Shown here: positions 25,934 through 34,876 of the stretch, piece by piece
How the letters are laid out: every line of letters begins with the position of its first letter
Position numbering within the stretch: the first letter of the stretch is position 1
NCBI GenBank assembly: GCA_963923035.1
Contig: CAWUKT010000003.1
Span: 124,001-188,000 of the forward strand
Origin: CAWUKT01 sp963923035
GTDB lineage: Bacteria > Bacteroidota > Bacteroidia > J057 > JADKCL01
DNA: 64,000 nt
Reading direction: 5' to 3'
The notes under the pieces: generated by a model
Told to the model about the DNA's origin: nothing
The model's input: only the letters and a program-made list of their open reading frames with translations
The model's database searches: none
Translations under genes and position numbers: made by a program

Positions 25934-25963
25934 AAAAAAACGATCCCTCGAGTGAAGGACCGT
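25934..25963 (-). terminator. Intrinsic terminator of the ferredoxin gene
   Basis: On the minus strand ACGGTCCTTC pairs with GAGGGATCGT (10 bp with G-U pairs, loop ACTC), followed by a run of seven T. It lies 25 bases past the ferredoxin stop. Confidence 0.75.
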
Positions 25964-25988
25964 TCGGTAATTCGTATAAAAACTGGAT

Positions 25989-26339
25989 TTAGGAGACGTG
26001 CAGCCACTCCTTTTTCTCCAGCAATTCTTCTTCGGTTTCTACGTAATCCGGATCGGGCACGCAGCAATCTACCGGGCAAACCGCGGCACACTGAGGTTCT
26101 TCGTGGAAACCTGTGCATTCGGTGCATTTATCCGGTACAATATAGTAGAACTCATCTGAGACGGGCTCTTGAGCGGCATCTGCATCCACAGACGAGCCAT
26201 CGCCAAAGTCGATGGCACCATTCAAATCAGTTCCGTCGGACCAGCGCCACTCGACACCGGGCTCGTAAATTGCCGTATTGGGACACTCCGGCTCGCAGGC
26301 GCCGCAGTTGATACATTCTTCAGTAATGATAATTGCCAT
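25989..26339 (-). CDS. Two-cluster 4Fe-4S ferredoxin
   Basis: A 116-residue electron carrier. The first cluster motif is CINCGACEPECP and the second is built from CTECTGFHEEPQCAAVCP, with an eight-residue insertion in the usual CxxC spacing, as in Alvin-type ferredoxins. About 50 acidic residues separate the two. It is cytoplasmic and serves low-potential redox reactions; no partner enzyme is adjacent. It has its own terminator downstream. Confidence 0.92.
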   Translation of the reverse strand: MAIIITEECINCGACEPECPNTAIYEPGVEWRWSDGTDLNGAIDFGDGSSVDADAAQEPVSDEFYYIVPDKCTECTGFHEEPQCAAVCPVDCCVPDPDYVETEEELLEKKEWLHVS

Positions 26340-26395
26340 ATCGAATAGGGCTTTATTTCGCTCTTATCAGGAAATGAAAGTAATACTTTTACTCA

Positions 26396-26416
26396 GAAAA
26401 ACCGGCCCCGGCCGGT
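26396..26416 (-). terminator. Intrinsic terminator of the giant adhesin gene
   Basis: ACCGGC/GCCGGT (6 bp, loop CCCG) at 26401-26416 is followed on the minus strand by a run of T. It lies 76 bases past the stop of the 26492-31336 gene. Confidence 0.65.
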
Positions 26417-26491
26417 CTTTGTTTGAATTTGCCGCAAAAATAATCAATAATTCTCAATTAATCTCCCTCCCCCAGATACGTATACTGAGGC

Positions 26492-29400
26492 CTACCGAAT
26501 CAGGTTGATGGTCCCGGCATATTCCTTCTCTCCCAATTTCAGGAAGTAGTAATACGCCCCCACCGGCACTTCATTCCCCTCCAACGTCGTTCCCCGCCAA
26601 CCTTCCATCTTATTCCGCGTCTCAAAAATCATTTTCCCCCACCGGTCCCGCACTTGTAACAGATAGGTCCCTTCTCCCCTGATCTCCGGCAAGAACAGAT
26701 CGTTGATGCCATCTGCATTGGGTGAAAAAACATTGGGAATGTCCACTTCACCCGCCAGCACGACAAATGGCCCCACCACCGTATCCGACCAGCAGCCATT
26801 GACATCCACCCCGGCCAACTCGAAGAAATAGGTCCCCGGAGCCTGGAAACGATGTTCCAAACGGCTCCCTCCGAAGCGATCGCCCCCCGGAACCGTCCAA
26901 ATCCAATCCACCGCTTCTCCCCCTTGTTCCTCCAATTCCACTTCTACCGCCTCGTACCCATACCACAAAGTAATCTCCGCCGGATGATCCGGCGTACTCC
27001 GAATGTCCAATCGGGGCGGGGGCGTCACCTCCACCGTCAAAAAATCGGCGGTATCAGCACATCCCCCCGGCATCACCGCCAGCAGCTGAACCGGATAACT
27101 GCCCACGTCTGCGTATTCATGGATGACCCGCGAAACATTCATCGCCGGACTCCCATCACCAAAATTCCAGGACAAAAAGGTATTCGGAGGCAATGAATCC
27201 ACCACAAAATCGACTTGAAGCGGAGGACATCCAACGGCATCGGTATGGGAAAAATTGATCTCGGGCCGGGGCAGTACTTCCAGGAAGACCCGCGCAGAGT
27301 CCAGACAGCCATTTTCCCGCAGGTAGACCGTGAACCAGGTACTCGTATCAGATGCCGCCATGGGCTGGGCGGCAATGGGTTGGTCAACGAGGTGGGAGGG
27401 CGACCAGAAGAAATCCGGGGTCAAGATTCCGCCGCCAGCGGTCAATTGGACCGAATCTCCCTGACAGGCCATCGCCGTATCGATGGAGACCACGGGATTC
27501 AGCCCGGGGATCACCGACACGTACACAGAGTCCTCCGTGGAACAGGTTTTATAATCCACTTCCAGGAAATACCAACCCGATGTAGTCGGTGAAATCACGG
27601 GATTCAAAATCGTCGAATCAGGAACATCGGCGCGCGGATTCCAATTGAAGTACAGCAAATTGGTATCCAGGGTGGTGTCGGGCTGGTTGAAATAATAGCT
27701 CCCATCCAGTTGACCGGAAGTCCCCAGGCATACATAGACCGAGTCACCGGCTTCGGCTTGGGGAGTGGGGTGTAGGAAAACGGTAACGGAGTCGAGCAGG
27801 CTCTCGCAGCCATAGTTCGAAATCACCGTGATATAATAGGTCGTGGTCACGGCCGGCGAGGCCACCGGATCTTCCAGGAGCGGATTGTCGAGCGCCACTC
27901 CGTTCCAATTGAAAGAATAGGTCGCCGTGCTGTCTCCGCCCGCGGTCCCATTGAGGCGGGCCGATTCCCCCAGGCAAATTTCCTGGTCTTGCCCCGCATC
28001 CGCGATGGGCAAGGCATGCACGCGCACCCGCACAGTATCCCCCAATCCCTGGCATCCGTCGGCGAAGGGCGTCACGGAATAGGTCGTCGTATAGGTCGGA
28101 GAAGCTATGGGCGTCGAAGAAGTGGGATTGCTGATGCTATTGGACGGGCTCCACTGGAAAGTTGAGGGACCAACGCCGCCCGTGGCCGTGGCCTGGAGCT
28201 GGATCGAATCACCGGGGCAGATTTCCACGTCGATGCCCGCATCCGCTACCGGAGCGGGGCGCACCGCAACTTCCACCTGGGCGGCGGGATCAATTCCTCC
28301 GGAATCGCTGCGGCAGCCCGTCAGCAGATTCGTCACCACAATCGAGTAGGTCGTGGTGGAATCCGGCGCAGCGCAGGGCGACAGGGTATTGGGATTGTTG
28401 AGGCCGGCGGCCGGATACCACTGGAAGGCCTGGGGAGGTCCCGGCTGTAAGGTCGGGCTGAGCGCGACGCAAGGCCCATTTTCGCAGATCGACGTATCCT
28501 GGCCCGCGTCTGCCCACGGCTTGGGCAGCACCTGAACTTGCAGCGAGTCGACCTCGCTGGTACAGCCATTGATGTCTGTCACCTCCACATACACCCAAAT
28601 CGTACTGTCCGCCACCACCTGGGGATCATTGTCCGACAAACTATCGACCGCCCACGCGAAGGAAACCGTCGAGTCACACCACCAATTGTAGGTAAAGGGG
28701 GCCGTGCCTCCGATGACCGTTCCGCTGAGTTCCACGCCGGAAGTGCCTTCGCAGAAGCTCGTATCCGGCCCCGCCACCGCCTGAGGGGATGGGAACACAT
28801 CGATGGTATCAATCTCCACGGCCAGACAGCCATCCAAATCGGCCGTCAGAATCACTTCTTTTGCCCCCTGATTCGCAAAACTGACCGTCGGCGTCAAAGA
28901 AGTCGAAGCCGGGGGCAACCCATCCTGGAAGCTCCATTGGAATTGGGTGGAAGGATCGTTGAGACCCGTGGTGAAGAAATTGAATGAATTCGCCGGGAAG
29001 CACTGTTGACTCGCGATGAAACTCCAGGAAGGATCGGGATCGGGTTTCACCACCACCATTTGGCTGTCCAGGGCACTCGCGCAACCATACTCGGAAATTT
29101 GCAAGGTCACCCAATGCGTATCCGGAGCCGAAAAGACGAGGTTGTTGAGGAAGGCCAGCGAATCCGTCGGCGCGCTACCTTGCGGACCGAAGTTCCAGTC
29201 ATAGACAGCCGTAGAGCCATAACTTCCCAAGGAATACAAGCTGAAGTTGTTGCTACCCAAACACTGAGGAGCTACGGTATCAATTTGGGCAATGGGAATC
29301 GGATGGACCCAAATGGTATCCCGCGTCACCGCGGAACTACACCCTGCCTCCGTCACCTGAAGCGTGACTTCATGCAATCCGGGAGAGTTCCAGGTCACTT

Positions 29401-31336
29401 TGTGCGGTCCCACCGTCGTACTGTTCGCAGGAGCACCATTTGAAAACTGCCAATCAAAGGCCACGTTCGCAGCGCTTCCCCCGGCATAGGGAATCGTGAT
29501 CTTGTCGCCGACGCAAGCATCCGTTGGCAGGGCAAAATTGCTGGACGGAATGGGCAAAATGGTCAGGGTCACCGAATCTGAGTCGACGCACTGGGTCAGG
29601 GTATCGGTAATGTGGAGGAAAAAGGTCTCGTTGATGGGTGTGGTCCCGGCCGGGGGGGGTATAAAAATGGGATTCGCCAGGGTAGAATCGTTCAAATTCG
29701 CTCCGGAAGACCACTCAATCACCCAATTGTTGGTCGTGGCCATGGAATCTCCCATGACGTACGGCAGACCCGCACAAATCGCGGTATCGATTCCCGCCAG
29801 GGCCACCACATTGTTGGTGAGGAACAGGGTATCGTCGATTTCAGCCCGGCAACCAGCTGAATCCACCACTTCGAGGTAGTACGGATAAGCGCCCGGTCCC
29901 GGGAAGCCCTGCGTCCAACAGGAATCCGTCGTGTTGATCCCGGAAGCCCCCGTCCACTGGAAACTGTACGGCGCTGTCCCCGTCAACGGCAAGGCACAAA
30001 TCCCCGCCTGGCTACAATTCAGGGTGGTATCCAATCGTAGAATGTCCAGTTCCTCCACATGAAGCGTATAGGTGTACTGGTTGAACCCGTAGAGCGGACA
30101 GGCATCGTCGGTGATCGTAACGGTAAAGTTGTAGGTGCCGGGAGCCGGAGGCAGCCAACAGAATTCGGCGGTCTGGTTCGAACCCACAATGGTGTCCTGG
30201 ACCGAAGGATTTCCAGCCAAAGTCAGCGTCGCTCCCAGTGATTTCAAGGATTCGTCCCAGACAATGGTCTGGGTTTGCCCGACGTCCGGGTCAATGGCTC
30301 GGACATACCAACAGACCTGCTGGCCGTAGCAGGAGGTCACCGTGAAATTGTTCGCCGTGCCATTTTGCACGTTCAGGGCCCCGGGAATCGTGGGCTGGGT
30401 ATTGTTGGGACACGGGATCACCGTCAGCTGGATGTCCCGTTGAATGGTATTGATGAGGGTCGAATCCCGCCATTCCTCAACATAAATACAGACCACAGCG
30501 ACCTGGGGGCTACCGGGATTGGGACCAGCTGGATTCGGCTGAATGCTCAGGTCGCCGGTATTGGCATTCAATTGCACATCCCAATCGGGACCCAGCGGCT
30601 GCTGAGGAGTGATCCAGGGAAAGGAAAAGACCGGCTGATTCGCATTGTTCAGGCAGGGACCCAGTACGTAGGCCAAGGAATCGCCGTCGGGATCGGTAGC
30701 GCCCTGGCTGAAGATATAGGATTGGCCTTCGCAGATATAGGGAGTGGGAGGATTGTCAAACGAGGGGGAATTGTTGCAGGGGGTCAGGAGCGGATTGATG
30801 GTGGTGCTGGCAAAAATATTCGTGGTGTTCGGGGAAACGAGCGTAGTGATGCTATTGTTCCGACAACAAATCGCCCAATTCACCTCGTAGTTGCTGCAAT
30901 TTGCGGCACAGAAATCGAAATCTCCGATCCAGAAGTGCTCGGTGACTCCTTTGATGGCCGCCCCCGGCGTATTGCACTGGGTCGGCGTCCCCGGACAAAC
31001 GGGTGTCACCTCTACCACGCCCACATTCAACCACGCCCCAATTTGCGTTGGCGCCACACAGCCCGAGGGCGTGATGATGGAGAGGGTATTGACGGGAGAA
31101 ATGGTGGGAATGGAGGAACCACAATCACGATAGGCCTTGAAATTGACCCGGACCGTACAAGAAGCGATGCACTCGTAGGTAATGTCCACTCCGGAGGCAT
31201 GTCCGGCCTTCACCACCTGCGGAAATGCAATTCCGACCCATACCACAAATAGCAGAAGGTACCATTTGGGCAAATAGGGATGCGTAGCCGATTCCCTTGT
31301 GGGTTGGTCAGTGGTCATTAGGGTACTCAGGGACAA
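26492..31336 (-). CDS. Giant PKD-repeat adhesin with gliding-motility C-terminal domain (T9SS type B)
   Basis: A 1614-residue surface protein. A membrane-spanning signal region (about 24-45) ends at VVKAGHASG. A Cys-rich N-terminal module follows, with DITYECIASCTVRVNFKAYRD and WAICCRNNSITT. An array of Ig/PKD-like modules comes next, each with signatures such as AGPDTSFCEG, W-x-P and TTTYS-V. A PKD domain (FLSWNFGDGSPAMNVSRV) lies near the end. The C-terminus, IPNVFSPNADGINDLFLPEI to GTINLIR, is the type B T9SS signal of SprB-like adhesins. It probably shares a transcription unit or neighbourhood with gldJ and porP/sprF upstream. It is paralogous to the protein at 59254-64000. Confidence 0.92.
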   Translation of the reverse strand: MSLSTLMTTDQPTRESATHPYLPKWYLLLFVVWVGIAFPQVVKAGHASGVDITYECIASCTVRVNFKAYRDCGSSIPTISPVNTLSIITPSGCVAPTQIGAWLNVGVVEVTPVCPGTPTQCNTPGAAIKGVTEHFWIGDFDFCAANCSNYEVNWAICCRNNSITTLVSPNTTNIFASTTINPLLTPCNNSPSFDNPPTPYICEGQSYIFSQGATDPDGDSLAYVLGPCLNNANQPVFSFPWITPQQPLGPDWDVQLNANTGDLSIQPNPAGPNPGSPQVAVVCIYVEEWRDSTLINTIQRDIQLTVIPCPNNTQPTIPGALNVQNGTANNFTVTSCYGQQVCWYVRAIDPDVGQTQTIVWDESLKSLGATLTLAGNPSVQDTIVGSNQTAEFCWLPPAPGTYNFTVTITDDACPLYGFNQYTYTLHVEELDILRLDTTLNCSQAGICALPLTGTAPYSFQWTGASGINTTDSCWTQGFPGPGAYPYYLEVVDSAGCRAEIDDTLFLTNNVVALAGIDTAICAGLPYVMGDSMATTNNWVIEWSSGANLNDSTLANPIFIPPPAGTTPINETFFLHITDTLTQCVDSDSVTLTILPIPSSNFALPTDACVGDKITIPYAGGSAANVAFDWQFSNGAPANSTTVGPHKVTWNSPGLHEVTLQVTEAGCSSAVTRDTIWVHPIPIAQIDTVAPQCLGSNNFSLYSLGSYGSTAVYDWNFGPQGSAPTDSLAFLNNLVFSAPDTHWVTLQISEYGCASALDSQMVVVKPDPDPSWSFIASQQCFPANSFNFFTTGLNDPSTQFQWSFQDGLPPASTSLTPTVSFANQGAKEVILTADLDGCLAVEIDTIDVFPSPQAVAGPDTSFCEGTSGVELSGTVIGGTAPFTYNWWCDSTVSFAWAVDSLSDNDPQVVADSTIWVYVEVTDINGCTSEVDSLQVQVLPKPWADAGQDTSICENGPCVALSPTLQPGPPQAFQWYPAAGLNNPNTLSPCAAPDSTTTYSIVVTNLLTGCRSDSGGIDPAAQVEVAVRPAPVADAGIDVEICPGDSIQLQATATGGVGPSTFQWSPSNSISNPTSSTPIASPTYTTTYSVTPFADGCQGLGDTVRVRVHALPIADAGQDQEICLGESARLNGTAGGDSTATYSFNWNGVALDNPLLEDPVASPAVTTTYYITVISNYGCESLLDSVTVFLHPTPQAEAGDSVYVCLGTSGQLDGSYYFNQPDTTLDTNLLYFNWNPRADVPDSTILNPVISPTTSGWYFLEVDYKTCSTEDSVYVSVIPGLNPVVSIDTAMACQGDSVQLTAGGGILTPDFFWSPSHLVDQPIAAQPMAASDTSTWFTVYLRENGCLDSARVFLEVLPRPEINFSHTDAVGCPPLQVDFVVDSLPPNTFLSWNFGDGSPAMNVSRVIHEYADVGSYPVQLLAVMPGGCADTADFLTVEVTPPPRLDIRSTPDHPAEITLWYGYEAVEVELEEQGGEAVDWIWTVPGGDRFGGSRLEHRFQAPGTYFFELAGVDVNGCWSDTVVGPFVVLAGEVDIPNVFSPNADGINDLFLPEIRGEGTYLLQVRDRWGKMIFETRNKMEGWRGTTLEGNEVPVGAYYYFLKLGEKEYAGTINLIR

Positions 31337-31458
31337 TTAATTGGCTCACCTGAACTACATCAAAATAACATTCCACAAGGGCTTTCCCAAATCAGTTCCG
31401 GTTGATCGGTTTCCTTTTCAGCACAATGGGAAACAAAAGACAATTGAATGGATAGGGC

Positions 31459-31487
31459 AAAAAAAATGGGCAGCCCAACGGCTGCCC
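31459..31487 (-). terminator. Intrinsic terminator of gldJ
   Basis: GGGCAGCC/GGCTGCCC with loop CAAC (31468-31487) has eight A residues (31459-31466) that give a U-run on the minus strand. This separates gldJ from the adhesin gene. Confidence 0.85.
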
Positions 31488-31516
31488 TATCTGAAGATGT
31501 CTTTGGTAATCTGCTC

Positions 31517-32677
31517 TTAGAACGGGCTACCCAAACGGATCATCGCGCAACGGAATCCGATCATCGCGGAGGAGGAGTCGGCGTTGTAGAAGCGACGGGA
31601 ACCCGGCGTGAGGAAGTAGGCGATGTCAGCCCAAGAACCACCACGGTAAACTTTTACGTTGTCGTAAACGCTGTTGTTGGGAGCGTTCGGATCGGGGTTG
31701 TGGAGGAGCGAGTTCCGCTGCTGGTAGGAGTAGTCATCCAACCAACGGTCGGGACGGATCTCGGTACGACCGCGACGGCGGTTCGGGTTGAGGTCTTCGA
31801 CGTCCTCAGCGGAGAGGATCCGGTAGGTGTCCATGGTCCACTCACATACGTTACCGGCCATGTTGTAGGCACCGAAGTCATTCGGGTAGAAGGAACGTAC
31901 CGGAGAGGTGATCATGTAACCGTCGGTGTAGTGACGGCCATCGCCACCAGCCCAACCAGCGTAATCACCACGACCGCGCTTGAAGTTGGCACGGAACTGA
32001 CCGCGGGCATCGCGGAGAGACTTGCCTTCCCAAGGGTAGTTTTCTTGTTCGAGGAGGCCACGGGCAGCGTACTCCCACTCAGCTTCCGTCGGGAGACGGT
32101 AAGCGGGGTAGAGGACAGCCTCGGGATCGCGCTCAAGGATCGTCTTGTTGACGATGGCGGTCCGCCACTTGGCGTACTCGTTGGCCTGGTGCCAGTTTAC
32201 ACCAACGACGGGATACGTATTGAACGCGTCATGGGAGTAGTAGTACTGGGTATAAGGATCGTTGAAGGCGAGGTCGCGGAGCCATACCGTGGTATCAGGG
32301 TAGAGCGCCCGGTACATCACTTCACCGGAGTCTTTCAGGATGTAAAAGAGGAATTCTTTGTAATCTACGTTGGAGACTTCAGTCTCGTCAATGTAGAAGG
32401 AGTGAACGGTGACCTGGCGTTCGCGGTTGTCCATCATGTACTCGATGTCCTTCTCGCCACCACCCATGAGGTAAGTACCACCTTGGATGAAAACGAGTCC
32501 GGGAGCCGGATCCATTCCTTTGAAATCTCTAACCTGGAATCCACCTTCCTCGTTGTACTTGAGGCCGGTTTTGCTGGAGTTTTTCCCAACGAAGTTGATG
32601 TTTTCTCCGCCACATCCGGTTAGAATCAGTCCTACTGTAAAGGCACACAGCAGGAATAGCAGACTTTTACGATTCAT
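31517..32677 (-). CDS. gldJ: Gliding motility / T9SS lipoprotein GldJ
   Basis: A 386-residue outer-membrane lipoprotein (lipobox LILTGC, Cys22) with a formylglycine-generating-enzyme-like fold. Family marks are NSSKTGLKYNEEGGF ahead of the domain, PGLVFIQGGTYLMGGGEKD, FYIDETEVSNVDYKEFL, PVVGVNWHQANEYAKWRT, YRLPTEAEWEYAARG and GNVCEWTMD. The N-terminal TG-x-K-Y-N block and PGLVFI favour GldJ over its paralogue GldK/PorK. It is shorter than the about 560 residues I recall for Flavobacterium GldJ. GldJ stabilises other Gld proteins and is needed for T9SS and gliding. Its neighbour is porP/sprF, 91 bases upstream. GldK remains the alternative. Confidence 0.75.
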   Translation of the reverse strand: MNRKSLLFLLCAFTVGLILTGCGGENINFVGKNSSKTGLKYNEEGGFQVRDFKGMDPAPGLVFIQGGTYLMGGGEKDIEYMMDNRERQVTVHSFYIDETEVSNVDYKEFLFYILKDSGEVMYRALYPDTTVWLRDLAFNDPYTQYYYSHDAFNTYPVVGVNWHQANEYAKWRTAIVNKTILERDPEAVLYPAYRLPTEAEWEYAARGLLEQENYPWEGKSLRDARGQFRANFKRGRGDYAGWAGGDGRHYTDGYMITSPVRSFYPNDFGAYNMAGNVCEWTMDTYRILSAEDVEDLNPNRRRGRTEIRPDRWLDDYSYQQRNSLLHNPDPNAPNNSVYDNVKVYRGGSWADIAYFLTPGSRRFYNADSSSAMIGFRCAMIRLGSPF

Positions 32678-32768
32678 CTTTCTTCAGCTTTTAGAAAATA
32701 GGATTACAAATAATGTAAATGCGCCTATGTATCCTGTCTAATTCAGACAGGTAACAAATATAGTAAAA

Positions 32769-33797
32769 TCAGAAGCGGGGACAAGGCAAACTTCTATGTT
32801 TGAAGGTGTTTCGCTTGTTCCGCTCAAACTCCATGACGACCTGGATCTCGTGGGAACCTCCGGAGAGTCCGTTGGTGAGACGAGAGACTGTATAATCGTA
32901 GGAATATCCGACGGAGAAGATACCTTCTTTGAAGCCAATCAAACCGGCAACAGCATCGCTGGCGATGAAATCGCCGTTGAAGTTGTTGTAGTTGGTACGC
33001 CACCAGACTCCGAAAATCATCGGATCAATGTTGACGTAGGTACCCAGATTGACTTGGTTGAAGTTGCGTTGTGTCATGAAGAGGAAGGCAGGGGAAATGG
33101 TGACAGACTCCGGATCATTGACCGGCCCCGCCGGGATTTTGACGCCACCGGTCAAAGTGAAGCGACGTGGTAGCCGGTTCGCGGATGAAGGGGCGGCACC
33201 GAGGAGCGATTGGGTGGGCTCATTGAGGTGGTGAGCCGAGAATGCCAACCAAGCGTAGCGATTGTAGTAGGCAGCTCCGAAGTGTACATCTGCCCGGAGG
33301 TCACCGTTGGCCGGTGGCACTTCCTGTGTGGCACGGATAAATCCTTCGCGGGGATCAATCTGGTCTCCAAACCGCAAACGGGCGAAGTCAATGCTCGCCT
33401 GTTCTACGCCAGCGCCGAGTCCCAAACGGATAAACTGGGGACGGGCACGGGTTCCAAACTGGATCGCGTAGGAATAATTAAGATTGATAACTGTTTTTTG
33501 GAGGTTGCCTTCACCAGCTCGATCAGAGTGGATGATGACTCCCGCTCCGTGATTGGAATTGCCAATGGGTTGGTCGTAGGTGACAACCGTTTGGCGGAAG
33601 GAACCGGGAATGGCCACCCATTGGGCTCGGTATCCCATGGATACGCGTGGGCCGAGTGCCGCTCCGGTAAATGCAGGATTCAGTAACGGTTGGTTCGCAT
33701 AGAACTGTGTGTACTGAGGATCCTGGGCTTGTGCTTCACCAATACCCACTCCGAAGAGCAGGCACAGCACCAGTAACCTGATAATGCCTCTGTTCAT
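32769..33797 (-). CDS. PorP/SprF family T9SS outer-membrane protein
   Basis: A 342-residue beta-barrel protein. The signal peptide ends GEAQAQ and is followed at once by DPQYTQFYANQPLLNPAFTGA, the hallmark N-terminus of the PorP/SprF family. Later segments include GAGVIIHSDRAGEG, FGAAYYNRYAWLAFSAHH and VGYSYDYTVSRLTNGLSGGSHEI, the conserved C-terminal strand region. SprF-like proteins help secrete and attach SprB-like type B cargo. Its neighbours gldJ and the giant type B adhesin fit that role. Divergent from sdaAB. Confidence 0.92.
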   Translation of the reverse strand: MNRGIIRLLVLCLLFGVGIGEAQAQDPQYTQFYANQPLLNPAFTGAALGPRVSMGYRAQWVAIPGSFRQTVVTYDQPIGNSNHGAGVIIHSDRAGEGNLQKTVINLNYSYAIQFGTRARPQFIRLGLGAGVEQASIDFARLRFGDQIDPREGFIRATQEVPPANGDLRADVHFGAAYYNRYAWLAFSAHHLNEPTQSLLGAAPSSANRLPRRFTLTGGVKIPAGPVNDPESVTISPAFLFMTQRNFNQVNLGTYVNIDPMIFGVWWRTNYNNFNGDFIASDAVAGLIGFKEGIFSVGYSYDYTVSRLTNGLSGGSHEIQVVMEFERNKRNTFKHRSLPCPRF

Positions 33798-34194
33798 AAC
33801 TCAGTGCCAAGTTTTTACAATCTATCGCCACGATTGGCTAATGGTTTAAAACCGGTCAAAGATTCCGCCCAGATATCTTCAATCGATTTCAATATAGTAA
33901 TTTTTACGATAGTTCTGCGCCAGTTTTTAGGGGTGAACAAGATCAATAATCCTTTTTATTCACGTTCCTGGAGCCCCTTTTTACAGGGACAAAGAGCCTT
34001 CAAGATAAGTCTTTTTTTCGAAAATGATAGGACCATTTGATTTTTTACATCCCTCATCGACGCGTTTAAAAGCCATTGTTCTACCAGCAGACAGTCACAG
34101 GGCCGATTCTCCTTCACAATGTTAATTTTTTCTAACACCCCCCGGCCCATCCTTTTTATTGTGCTTTCCCGATTGCATGTCCTAAATTAGGTGT
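33798..34194. other. 397-base divergent intergenic region, porP and sdaAB promoters
   Basis: No gene or hairpin is convincing. TAAATTAG at 34183-34190, ending four bases before the sdaAB ATG, is a near match to the phylum's -7 box. The region is AT-rich compared with its surroundings. Confidence 0.45.
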
Positions 34195-34872
34195 ATGTCT
34201 GACCGTTCCAGCATTTTCGACATGATCGGTCCGGTAATGATCGGACCATCAAGCTCCCACACCGCCGGTGTGGTGCGCATTGGAAGGGTCGCCCGCCAGA
34301 TTCTTGGTGAGCAACCCGATACCGCCCACATTACCTTCTACAACAGCTTCGCGCGTACCTATGAAGGACACGGAAGCGACCGCGCGGTACTCGCCGGCCT
34401 CCTCGATCTCGAAACCGACGATGAGCGGATTCGACGGACGCCCGAGATCTCGAAGAAGGTCGGTATGAATTACCAATACAGAGCGGTCACAAATGCCTCC
34501 GCATTTCACCCCAATACCATCAAGATCAAGGCCAATTCGGGTCGGGAATCGGTAGAAATTATGGGCATTTCCCGGGGCGGTGGGCTGATTTCCATCATCG
34601 AAGTCGATGGATTCCGCTGTAATTTTACCGCCCAGCAACATACCCTCATCGTTTCGGCCCAGGATGTTCCCGGCTCGGTCGCGTTTATTGCCACCGTTTT
34701 GAACTCAGAATCCTGTAATATTGCTACGATGACTGTGGATCGGCGGGGCAAAAGCGACCTCGCCCGCCTGGTGATCGAGATGGACTCCGGAATCCGACCG
34801 CTGGCGGTCAAGTACATGGAAAGCCAGGACTGGATTGCCCGGGTCATTTACATACCGAATATCACGATTTAA
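34195..34872 (+). CDS. sdaAB: L-serine dehydratase, iron-sulfur type, beta subunit
   Basis: A 225-residue cytoplasmic protein. The N-terminal SDH_beta domain has the hallmark MIGPVMIGPSSSHTAG, followed by FYNSFARTYEGHGSDRA. The C-terminus is an ACT domain (HTLIVSAQDVPGSVAFIATVL). With an alpha subunit carrying the 4Fe-4S cluster it converts L-serine to pyruvate and ammonia. No alpha subunit is encoded nearby. It leads an apparent operon: the tolC-like gene starts four bases after its stop. Confidence 0.93.
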   Translation: MSDRSSIFDMIGPVMIGPSSSHTAGVVRIGRVARQILGEQPDTAHITFYNSFARTYEGHGSDRAVLAGLLDLETDDERIRRTPEISKKVGMNYQYRAVTNASAFHPNTIKIKANSGRESVEIMGISRGGGLISIIEVDGFRCNFTAQQHTLIVSAQDVPGSVAFIATVLNSESCNIATMTVDRRGKSDLARLVIEMDSGIRPLAVKYMESQDWIARVIYIPNITI

Positions 34873-34876
34873 AACC

